Assembly: GCF_004115265.2 (NCBI RefSeq)
Contig: NC_046296.1
Location: 17,614,795-17,678,794 of the forward strand
DNA: 64,000 nucleotides
Direction of reading: 5' to 3'
DNA from: Rhinolophus ferrumequinum
Taxonomy: Eukaryota > Chordata > Mammalia > Chiroptera > Rhinolophidae
A model generated the notes under the pieces. That model made no database searches and was not told the DNA's origin. It saw only the letters and a list, made by a program, of their open reading frames with translations. The translations under genes were made by a program, and so were the position numbers. Shown in pieces: positions 54,921-64,000 of this stretch; the first letter of the stretch is position 1, and each line of letters starts with the position of its first letter.

Positions 54921-55739
54921 TTCTGTGTGGTATTGCCGGTGGGTCCTGGGCCATTCAGCTCAGAGAAAGAGTGAAGGAGAAGGGAGGCTGAGGAGGATTT
55001 GGGGGCCAAATTTGAGGGCTTCTCTCTGTAGTGACCAGTGGAATGTGGTGTCCTTCAGACTCAAGTGCAGTACGTTACTGTGAGCAGCGGGGAAAGGGCT
55101 AGACGGAGGCTCGGCACTTGTGTTCATTTATGGAGGTAGGAGGGCCGCTGCTTCCTGGATCTTCCGCTGCTGTTCACACCAGTGTTTGGAGCTGGCCTAG
55201 CGATGTGATCACCACCCCAGCCAACTTTCTCATGCACTGGCCACAGTCGCCCCGTGAGACCTGGGGCTCCTCCGAGGAAAATACTAGGATAGGAAGACCA
55301 AAGCAACAGACTGGTAAGGAAGGGTAGAAGTTATAAAGCTGCTCCCAAGTCCCTTTACAAATGAATATCTGGGAGCTTCCTTAACAAATTGATAGATTCC
55401 TAGGCTCTGACCCAGACCTGCTGAAATCACTTCTAGATTTGGGGCCCTTTAGGCCTGTGAGCAGTACCCCGGCATTCTGGAGCTTAGCCCCAGTTTAGTC
55501 CAGTTGGCTGGTCTCTTGATCTTCCCTTTTGTTCCCCCCTTGGGGAAATCCTGCCCAGGCTCCCAGAGGTGTCTGATCCACTTGGAGGAAGAGACCCTTT
55601 GCACTTAGGAGCAGCTCCAGCGGGGTCAGGCCCTCAGCTCGTGTGCCTCTCTTCTCGAGGGAGAGAAGCAGGCAGGGCGAGGAGGCTCCATGTTGGGAGC
55701 CCAGCGCACACAGGTGGTGCTGGGCACGTGCCCAGTGGA

Positions 55740-55753
55740 GCGCCCTCTGGGGG
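55740..55753 (-). promoter_or_regulatory. CTCF-like motif downstream of DCTN1
   Basis: On the minus strand the sequence reads CCCCCAGAGGGCGC, a close match to the CTCF core (CCASYAGRGGGCRS). It is about 840 bases past the DCTN1 poly(A) signal and points toward the + strand motif at 25066. This is a match by eye, not binding data. The surrounding stretch 54920-56490 shows no gene. Confidence 0.5.
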
Positions 55754-56489
55754 GGCAGTGGGTTCTGGGGTCTGATACCTGCTCTGTACTTCAGCCTTTC
55801 TCAGCTGGCGTCCAACAGAAAATGATTCGGTGACTTTCCTCAGTCCTCTGTAGGTTGATACGTAGCTAATACCATCCTAGATGTACAGGGTCTGATCCGT
55901 TACACACAAGGGACACCTTAGGGTGTTGGGGCTTCCTTCTCTCAGAACTGGGTGAGGGCTTGCTGTGTCTTGATACCAGAGAGTCTTCATCTCACCTCTC
56001 CGAATCATGTTCCTCTAAAGCTAAGGAAATTGCAGACTTTTCCCTGGGATTGCATTGTGCTCCTGTCCTGTTCTACCCAAGCTGCTGACTTGCATTCTGA
56101 TTGGTGGTTAAAATACCGAGGGCCAAGCCTGGGCAACTCCTGGAACCTTCTTGAGAAGAGGACAGCACTTGTCCCGCCCTTTTCCCTGCGTAGTGGCCTC
56201 TCGCCGCTGCTGCTCCCACCAGTTGCCCGTTGGTATGTATCTCAGCGTCAGCATGTCTAAAACGGGAATCATCTCTTCCGTGTCCTGGAGGCGACAAGCC
56301 ACAAACCTGGATGTCTAACAGCTTCTCATTAGCTAATTTAGTTCCCAGTCTTGTTCCAGTTTTTCCTTCATTATATCTAAAATCTGTGCACTTTTCCCCA
56401 CTCCTGCTGCTGCTAACTTTGTGTGTAATTTCTTGCTCTGGGTACTGCAGTCCATAAAGTAGTCACCCTACTTCCCTTGCCTCTGTCAA

Positions 56490-57095
56490 CCAGTTCTTGT
56501 TGATGCCAGAGGCACCTTTCCAAAATGCAAACTGAGCCGTGTCACTCCCTGCTTTAAATCCCGAAATGGTTCTTCCAATTAGGGATTTAAATTCACTAGA
56601 ATGGCACATGAAGCCACCCGTGTTTGGAACCTGCCCTGCCCACGTCTCCAACCTCTCACAGGGCTACTTCTCCACTTGTGCTTTGTGGTCCATCTGTAGT
56701 GAACCCCAACAGTTTCTTTGCCACCCTGTGTTCTCTCAGGCCTCCTCCCACTGCCCAGAATTCCAGCTGGCTCCTTTCCTCCACTCCCCCTCCCTGCCCC
56801 CACGGACCCCATTGGTTAGCTGACATCCTGTTCATCTATTAAGACAGCTCTGTCATCGCCACCTCTGGAAATCTCCAAGCCTTGTGGTCTGTGAGGTACT
56901 CCTCTCCTGGAGGCAGCAGACTACGAACATACCTTCCAGGTGTGCTTGAATTTAGTTGCTTTGTGACCTTGGCAAGGTTTCTAATCTCTGGTCTGTTTTC
57001 TCAGCTTCAGAATGGGGACAATGGTGGCTTACAGGGCTGTTGTGAAGGCTAAATGAGAATGCAGGCAGGCCTCCAGTACCGCGTGTCTGGTGCAC
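56490..57095 (+). repeat. L2 3' fragment followed by a MIR fragment
   Basis: 'cgtgtcactccctgctttaa', 'gcccacgtctccaacctctc' and 'ctccacttgtgctttgtggt' follow L2; from about 56940 'gctttgtgaccttggcaagg', 'tcagcttcagaatggggaca' and 'tgttgtgaaggctaaatgag' follow MIR. Confidence 0.65.
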
Positions 57096-57099
57096 GGCG

Positions 57100-58590
57100 G
57101 GCTTTCTTGTGCACCGACAACACTGCCACGTACCAGGAAGCATCCTTCCATTGTAATTGTCAGGTAGCCCATCTGTCTCCCATTTTACACAGACTGAGGG
57201 CTCCTTCAGGGTGCCTTCCATCTCTGCATCCCCCAAAACACAGCAGGACTCGTTTGGGGAGGAGAGCTAGCAGTTTTCATTTTGGATGTGAGATTGAGGT
57301 GCCTGTGAGAATGTCCAGGTGGAGATGTCCTTTGGGTCTGGGGCTCAGCAGAGAAGGTTGGAGATGACCTTTGGGGAATGAGTTGGGAATGTCACAGTGG
57401 TGGTCGAAGGCAGGGTTTGGGTGAGGTACTGTCTTCATTCAGATTATTTAGAAAATAACCTGGGGCAAAGCTGAAGCCTAAGTGCTTTATTGGCAAATGC
57501 AATCCTAGAGCAGTGAGAAAGAAGGAAGCTAGGCAGGGAAGGAGAAGAAAACAAGGTTTGTTTTAATGAGTTGGCCACAGCCCCTCGCCCAGGTGTGATG
57601 TCTCTGGGTAGATTATACAGAAACACCGTGCCTGGCTGAACATTATGTTGGGGTTGCTGGAGGGATGGAGACTAAGTTCACCTCCTCTCCCTCTTGTCTC
57701 CTGTCCTTTGTTGCTCCCAGTTGACCCTGTGGCATGTCCACTCCCCCCCACCCCCACACACGTGCTGGGACTGTATTACTTGGCCACTAAGAAAGTCAGG
57801 TCCCATGCCTTGCAGCATGGCATGTCATCCAACTCCTGAAGTGGTGAGGGCAGAAGAAGGGCACTTGCCCGCAGGGCTTGGTCAAAGCAGAACAAGCTGC
57901 TGGAGGCTTGGGAGTCAGGGAGGCTACAGGTCACCGAGGAGAGTGTAGAGGGCAGGGGCGGGCAGAGCCCTGTGCAGCCCTGACAGTTAAAGAGCCCACG
58001 TCCACTAGAGAGCAGAGGTCCCCAGAGGAGGTGTCCCAGGGCCAGGAAGGACAGACGTTCAGGAGAGGGAGTCAGTAGCCTCTGATACAGTGGGCTGATT
58101 TCTGGAAAGGGGCATCTGAGAATCTGGTGAGCTGGCCAGAGCTGTATTGGTGGATAGAGGGAGTAGAAACTGGGTCAGGGTGGTTAGGAGGGGAGGGAGC
58201 AGGACACGTGAATTACTGTGTCCTGATGTTCAGTCGGTGAAGTTGGGTGGCCAGGGGATGGCAGACAGCTGATGCAAGCGTCATTATCCATAGATGATAA
58301 TGGGAGCTGCTCATGGGACCCGAGAGAGTTCTGGAAACTGAGCTGTGATGGTGGGGAGAGAGGCCTGGTGAGGCACTCTGTACTGGGGACAGAACATATT
58401 AATAGCATGAGAACAGCCTCCTTTGATCCATCCAAACCCAGAACTGCCGGTTGTGACATGATAACCAAGCAGACTGGCTGGCAGCTGGCAGGGGCAAGGT
58501 ATGCGTAGTCTCTGTTTTGTCCCCTAGGGACCTCTTTCTTTTTAGGGTTCTCAGGCAGATTCCCAGGGCCAACATCATCTTCCTCAACAT
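57100..58590. other. Intergenic stretch with no recognised feature
   Basis: I find no exon-like frame with splice support and no repeat that I can name here. The text near 57480-57620 has a TTTATT motif and could be an antisense 3' end of an old retroposed element, but the match is too weak to call. Confidence 0.5.
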
Positions 58591-58800
58591 TGAGGCAGCT
58601 TTACGAAGTAAGAACAGAGTTCTTCTACTTACAAGCTGTGAACTTGGGGAAGTTCCTGAACTTCTGGACCTCAGTTTCTGTAGCTGTAATGTGAGGCAAA
58701 TAGCACTTTCCTCAGGTGGTATTCCTTCCTCAGGTAATCATCAGGGGAAGATTACATGAGATAATATGCTTCACACAGGTGCTCAATAAAAAAAGATACC
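58590..58800 (+). repeat. MIR SINE fragment
   Basis: 'caagctgtgaacttggggaa', 'cctcagtttctgtagctgta' and 'gattacatgagataatatgc' then 'gtgctcaataaa' match the MIR 3' half. Confidence 0.75.
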
Positions 58801-59559
58801 TAGGAGAGGCTGATACTGAACAAATGAAAAGGAAATGAAATATAAGCAGGCATGTTTCCAAGACATTTATGATAACCATCTTTTGGGTCCCAAAAGGTAG
58901 GCAGTCATAGGTGCCCCAGCTTTTGGCTGGTTTCCATGGGTGGTTACTGTCTTACCTTCTACCATTCAGGTACCGTTTTCTCCTACTGTTAGCAGGCCAA
59001 GGCTGAGCGAGAGTCAAAGGTTTATGGCACTCCCCTCCCTCCCCTCACCCCCAACACCAACTTGAATTTACTCGCTTGGTTCCCATATTCTACACTACTA
59101 CACATTGGGGAGCAAGGGAGTGGGCAATACAGAGACCTGAGTCAGCCAGCTAATCCTCGGAAACAGGCAAGGCCCAGGCCGACTCCACCTACCCAGCCTT
59201 GGGGCTGAAAGTGAACCAGGAGCATGTGTGTTCCAACCGAGGAAGCTTCATAGCCCAGAATACCCTGACCCCTGCTAAGGAGCCCAGGGCACCCAGAGAA
59301 CCCACCATCTGAGGGTGAGCAGTCCCTCCTGCTTCTCTGTGGATATTGAGAACACATCCATTCACCCAGCCTTCCTCCATTTCTACCGCACATGCCAGCT
59401 GAAACAGGCAGCACTGCTCCCAGGGACAGACAGTTGAGGTGCTCAGAGGTGTGGCCTGGCATGCTGGCCTCCATTCCTTTCCAGGAGACTGTTTGGGGGT
59501 GAGATCTGGAGGCGTCTTGCTCACATAACTGGTGTCAGTAATTATGTGTCAGTCACCCT

Positions 59560-59910
59560 GTGTTTTGTCTCGTTACTTTTTATTATGGGAAAATTTAACA
59601 TACAGATGAAGAGAGTAGAGTGTAATAAATCTCCTTGTGCCCATATTTATTTCAAGACTCATCTCTTTTCATCTATACACCCTCTTCACTCTCCTTCCCC
59701 GCCACAGATTATTTTGAAGCAAATATCAGACATCATCTTATCATTTCATCCAAAAGGATTTTCGTAGTAAAAGGTAGCACTCTTAGAAAACTACAATACC
59801 GTATCACACCTAAAAAAAGAATTCATCAAATGTCCAGTGTTCAAATTTCCCTGATCGTCTCACAAAGGTCTTGTTTTACAGTATATGTAAAGGGGTAAGT
59901 TTCGGGTAAG
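59560..59910. repeat. Old L1M-type fragment
   Basis: 'ttattatgggaaaatttaac', 'attttgaagcaaatatcaga', 'catcttatcatttcatccaa' and 'tgttcaaatttccctgatcg' are in the order of a widespread old mammalian LINE 3' region, probably L1M. Confidence 0.55.
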
Positions 59911-60177
59911 GTTCAAGAGAAAGACAATATACTACAAAGAGTTGTCTCTTGAGCCCCATATTCTAAATTAGCATTATTGCATCAATATAACATGTTTTAG
60001 ATGCATATATCTTAAACTTCATCTTCAGTGTATCAGCAATTCCAATATATATTATCATCCTGAGAATACGAAGATTGAGAACATAGCTTCTCAGTATTTA
60101 GTCACTAGTGATTGTAGAGATTTTCCTTTTAGTGTTTTCTGTTTGAAACATTAATTTAAAGATGTCCTGCCATGGCC

Positions 60178-60395
60178 CTGCAAGAACAGAGCTGCTGGAA
60201 GGAGGGTACAATGAAAAACAAAATGGGGGGGTGGGAGATGAGGGTAAGGGGGATCAAATATATGGTGATGGAAGGAGAACTGACTCCGAGTGGTGAACAC
60301 ACAATGGGATTTATATATGACGTAATACAGAATTGTACACCTGAAATCTGTGTAATTTTACTAATTGTCACCCCAATAAATTAAAAAAAAAGAAA
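60178..60395 (+). repeat. 5'-truncated L1 3' end with poly(A) tail
   Basis: It reads 'gtgaacacacaatgggattt', 'gtaatacagaattgtacacc', 'tgaaatctgtgtaattttac' and 'gtcaccccaataaattaaaa', ending in an A-rich tail. This is a clean and fairly young-looking L1 3' end. Confidence 0.85.
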
Positions 60396-60540
60396 ATATG
60401 ATTTTACATGTCCCCAAATAAAAGGTGACACTACTAATGCAAAAAACAAAATGGACCTGAAATTAGGATAAAAGATGGAAGTCAAGGAGAGAATATATTT
60501 TGAAACTATGAGGATTTCCTATATTCACAGTGTAAGCATC

Positions 60541-60872
60541 TGCCTTAGCTTGGGCTGCTATAACAAAATACCATAAACTGGATGGCTTATCAACAACACA
60601 AATTTATTTCTCACAGTTCTGAGATCAGGGTGCCAGCATGCCTAGTTCTGGAGAGGGTCATCTTTTGGCTGCAGGCAGCTGACTTCTCACATTCTCACAT
60701 GGCAGAAAGAGTAAGCTGGCTTTCTGGCCTATTAGGGCACTAATCCCACTCACGAGGGCCTCACGCTCATGACCTAATCACCTCCCACAGGTCCCACCTT
60801 CAAGTACCATCTCATTGGGGATTCTATTTCAACATACGGATTTTGAGGGACACAAACGTTGAGTCCGTAACA
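60541..60872 (-). mobile_element. MLT1-family solo LTR fossil, antisense
   Basis: A 332-base lone LTR that reads on the + strand from TGCCTTAGCTTGGGCTGC to GTCCGTAACA. It is flanked by a perfect 5-base target duplication GCATC (60536-60540 and 60873-60877), which fixes its ends. It is an ERVL-MaLR member, old (of the order of the placental radiation), without internal genes and broken. Confidence 0.9.
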
Positions 60873-61529
60873 GCATCCAAATAGGTGGTGTGGGAAGTAA
60901 TTATATCCTCTTACTTCAGTCTTAAATTGTCCATGAATGAACCAACTAGATAACACCCGTCCAACTGAGAAGGATTGTGTATGGAAAGGCCAGGCAGAGG
61001 GAAAGGAAAGTGATGCAGAGCAACTTGCTTTTGAGATGCTGTAGGTGGTGGGTATCAAAGCCTTCACTTTGGGAACCTGTCAAATAGCTGAAGCTGTAAC
61101 TCTCCAACTCATCCAAAGATGTTCCGCTTTTCAACAGAAAATAGCGGAGGTGCCACTGCCACAACCCTTATCATAGGAAGAGACATGTGAACACACACGG
61201 GGGTGATGGAACTGCACTCGGCACTGGACGCGGTGGAGAAAGGTATAGAACAGTGACCAGGAAAGAAATCTTTCTCCATCCCTAGCCCTGTCAAAATTCT
61301 GGACTTATAAACACAGAGGGAAGGGGTTTCCAACCTTAAAGATTTGTGCCCCCAGGGTCATTTTTTTTTCTATTTAATTTTTCATACTTTGTGGTATTAA
61401 CAGGTTAAGAAAGTAAAATTTTCCCAAGTGCTGATTCATACGTAATATTTGTAAGCGACACACAAAATGTCCAGTTTCACAAATAGTAACATTTATTGAT
61501 CCCTTTAAATGCAATAGCAGTCCTTATTT

Positions 61530-62067
61530 TAAGCTAAGTGCAATGACCGTTATATGGCCACAATATTTAGCCACAATATAGCTAAATATATACAATCTGT
61601 ATATCCTGAACTACAGGAAGTTGAGGGACTGGTTTCCACAGCCATATTTGATTTCAGATCCTTTGGATATCTCAGATACCTGTTTTATTCACTTGAAATG
61701 ATGTTGCAAAAGGATATTAAAGGCATCACCCTGATCTATGAAGCGAATGCCAATCAAAGTACTACGCCCAGTGTCATCTTGGAACCAGATTACAAAGTAG
61801 AAGCTAGAATCTGTCACTGTCTTCTCAGCAAGGCCAGGATATTTTTCTCCTGGTGCCTGAGCAAAGAGCTGCCCTGATATTGTATACTTGAGTTGATGTA
61901 GGCAATCTTCCCTTTTAAAGTGATTTGGACGTGACCCCTCTGAGCAGGCTGGCCCGAATTCCAACCTGTCGCCGCTGTTGGAGGCCCATGGCAGAAACTG
62001 GCTGACTGGACATCCAGTTTCGTGCACAGGACAAGGCTTGTACTCTGACTGGCCTGCTATCTTGGCC
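61530..62067 (-). pseudogene. NECAP1: Processed pseudogene of NECAP1
   Basis: On the minus strand from about 62067 the sequence follows the NECAP1 coding region without introns: a decayed N-terminus, then SGQLFAQAPGEKYPGL, TVTDSSFYFVIWFQDDTGRS and IGIRFIDQGDAF, aligning with human VSGELFAQAPVEQYPG, ETVTDSSRYFVIRIQDGTG and FIGIGFTDRGDAF as I recall them. It matches NECAP1 better than NECAP2. Similarity continues weakly past the PH-like (PHear) domain to about residue 165 and fades near 61530, so the 3' half of the message is missing. The ATG is lost and frameshifts and stops break the frame (for example near 61900 and after HHFK at 61690), so it is not expected to make protein. NECAP1 itself acts in clathrin-coated vesicle formation. 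Confidence 0.85.
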
Positions 62068-62244
62068 CTGCTGTCCGTGCCTATTAAGTCTTCTTTAATC
62101 TCTAGGTTCTTTCCTGCTTGCTTTTCCCTTATAATTTATTTGTTGAAGGCACTATTTCTCAGAGTCTAGATTTTCATTTTAATGCATCCTCATGGTGTTC
62201 AGAGCTTCCTCTGCCTTCTGCGTTCCTATAAATTGTTAGATTTA

Positions 62245-62400
62245 GAGCAGTGATTCTCAAAGTGTGATCCCCTGACCAACGGCATCAGGGAACTTGCAGG
62301 AGATGCTAATTCCTACCCACCCTAGTGGGTCCGGCCCTCAAGGTCATCATCTTGGTGAGGCCTAGCATTCCATTTAGGTAGTCACCCACTGAAGTGAAAA
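62245..62400 (+). repeat. MER5-like hAT MITE fragment
   Basis: 'agcagtgattctcaaagtgt' followed by 'gcatcagggaacttgcagga' matches the left part of MER5-type elements. Confidence 0.55.
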
Positions 62401-62484
62401 GGTCAAAACAACTGGAGTGGGAGTTGGGGAATGAAATATTGGGTGAGGTAGTGGTTGGTTTCTTGATGAGATGACATGCAGGTA

Positions 62485-62715
62485 CAGTAGTACCTCGGTT
62501 TTTTTTAACGTCTCTGTTGACGAATATTTCGGTTTATGAACACCATAAATTCGGAAGTAAATGCTTCGGTTTTCGAACACACCTCGAAAGTTGAACATGT
62601 CCCACGGCTTCCGCTGAGTGCAAGATCCTGAGGCCTAGCTGTCGGCTGTTTTCGAATGTTTCAGAACTCGAACGGTCTTCGGAACGGATTACTTTCGAAC
62701 ACCGAGGTACCACTG
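62485..62715. mobile_element. TA-flanked MITE, CAGTRGTACCTCGG family
   Basis: Left end CAGTAGTACCTCGGTT, right end (inverted) CAGTGGTACCTCGGTG. Target duplications TA at 62483-62484 and 62716-62717. Inside are repeated TTCGAA/CTCGAA words, so the halves are partly palindromic. It is 231 bases with no transposase, and of Tc1/mariner type by its target site. It differs from the two MITEs at 11656 and 34508. Confidence 0.88.
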
Positions 62716-62719
62716 TATT

Positions 62720-63650
62720 TCTAGGTTTTTATTTCTTATCAATAAAAAATGATTTGAAAAAATTTTTTTGCATAATGTCAGAACGTTTGGAATGGTGCTT
62801 ATGTTTAAATAGCTAACTTAACGAATTTCATGTACTTTGAAAACTATATGATTTCTAATGGTCCAATGTTCCCCGTCTTTGTCAGAGAAGTGAAGAGACA
62901 AGTGTTCAGTCTCTCTCATGCTTGGGCCATCAAATCTTGACACTTTCTAGAGGACAAGGTCGCTCAGATATGACACACCCTCCTCTGGAGTTCTAGCTCA
63001 CCTACATACTTGGCAGCCAAGGGCACCTCATTTACGAAGATCCTTGACTGGGCCCGTCAGCGGCACTACTGGCTTGTCAAGTTCCCAGAGTGAAAGCCAG
63101 GCCTGTTTTGCCAGAAGAGACCCCTCGGTCTTTAGTGGAAAGGGTCAGCCCAGGACTGTTCATCCTGTCAGGCAATCAGGACTTCAAACAATTGAGCAAG
63201 GACCAATAGGTGGGACTGCACTTTTGTGAAATGAAACTTGGTTTTCCAAAGCTCCAGTGAACAAAATCTAAGATAAATAACTTCAGAGCCATCTTGATAC
63301 TCCTTTGTAAAAAAATGAGAAAGCAAAGGGTAGACTGTCTTCATTTGTTGACACCCATAGAACTGAACATCAAAAGAGAATGGATTTTACTGTGTATAAA
63401 TTTAAAAAGTAAATTTAAAAAAGAAAAGGAGCACTGAGGTAGATTAAAACATGACCACAACTTGTTAGAGTGTTCCTACATATTAACACAGTGATATTGG
63501 AAATTCATTTTTCAGTGGGGGAAAAAAAATTCCCAGCTCTCTATGTTGGAAAGTAGTTGGGCTCCTGTTTTAAATAAAGATATATTATCTCAAAAAGTTG
63601 CATGTCCACTGGCCTAAGGTCAGTGGGGAGACAAAGTGAAGATAGGTGTA
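62720..63650. other. Intergenic stretch with no recognised feature
   Basis: AT-rich sequence without a plausible exon. In the human arrangement SLC4A5 follows DCTN1, so upstream noncoding exons of that gene could lie here, but nothing in the sequence shows one. Confidence 0.4.
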
Positions 63651-63654
63651 GAGG

Positions 63655-63810
63655 TTGGAATTTACTTATTCATTCTACTCTTGATGGACATTTGGGTTGC
63701 TTCCAAGTTTGGGCATCTATAAAATGCTATATAAACGTTCTTGTTCATGTGCCCTGGTACTCATGTATGAAAGTGAAATTGAGGAATGCCTGTATTCTTT
63801 CTTAATACGA
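63655..63810 (-). repeat. L1 3' UTR fragment, antisense
   Basis: 'ctcttgatggacatttgggt' followed by 'tgcttccaagtttgggcatc' and 'aaatgctatataaacgttct' is the antisense form of a common L1 3' UTR. Confidence 0.7.
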
Positions 63811-64000
63811 GTCTCATTTGCTGATGTTTATGCCTCTCCCTAGAAAGGCCACGCCTATTTTTCCAGCCCCAACGATTTTCTCCCCAAACTTGCCCTGTAC
63901 CAGGGAAACCATCCCCCAGATCCCAGGAAACAATGTGTTCCTCCTCTCAAGTCTTTATGGCTCCTTTACCTCAAATACTCCCTTTGGTAGTTCTGCTGTT

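Noticed and set aside
57480-57650. Possible antisense LTR or retroposed 3' end
   Set aside because: Only a TTTATT motif and weak resemblance; no boundaries or target duplications visible.

Overview
This is mammalian nuclear DNA: spliced genes with GT-AG introns, CpG-island promoters, and MIR, L2, L1 and MER-type repeats. The tRNA-derived SINEs at 18262-18703 and 30205-30376 resemble the VES/Rhin type of bats. Together with two families of TA-flanked MITEs and a mariner relic, they suggest a bat, probably of the horseshoe/leaf-nosed group; this is an inference from memory of repeat families. The gene order matches the human 2p13 block RTKN-WDR54-C2orf81-DCTN1, read here with DCTN1 on the + strand.

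Layout. 1-1065: the 3' end of RTKN (+), tail to tail with WDR54. 1232-4437: all nine coding exons of WDR54 (-), 334 residues. 4780-5130: a CpG-rich bidirectional promoter shared with C2orf81. 5111-9632: C2orf81 (+), four coding exons, 589 residues. 10462-16738: an intact six-exon short-chain dehydrogenase/reductase gene of RDH11/12/13 type (+), 329 residues, for which I have no secure symbol. 16740-25000: repeat-rich intergenic DNA, largely ancient antisense L1 sequence interrupted by a bat SINE and two LTR fossils. 25010-25660: CpG-island promoter with a probable untranslated first exon of DCTN1. 36665-54579: the 32 coding exons of DCTN1 (p150Glued), which sum to 1282 codons plus stop. An internal promoter and start at about 41780-42232 serve the p135 isoform, which lacks the CAP-Gly domain. 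54580-64000: DCTN1 3' UTR, then intergenic DNA with L2, MIR and L1 fragments, an MLT1 LTR fossil, a processed NECAP1 pseudogene on the minus strand and a TA-flanked MITE.

The genes are not a pathway. DCTN1 makes the microtubule- and dynein-binding arm of dynactin, RTKN is a Rho effector, WDR54 is a WD-repeat protein, C2orf81 is uncharacterised, and the SDR gene is a predicted NAD(P)-dependent retinol-type oxidoreductase. Exon boundaries were read by eye from splice sites and reading frame. The WDR54, C2orf81, SDR and DCTN1 models each close in frame to the stop. I saw no CRISPR array, functional tRNA or rRNA gene, or intact mobile element. I found no clearly new biological system; the best leads are the unnamed SDR gene, a possible alternative RTKN terminal exon, and convergent CTCF-like motifs around DCTN1.
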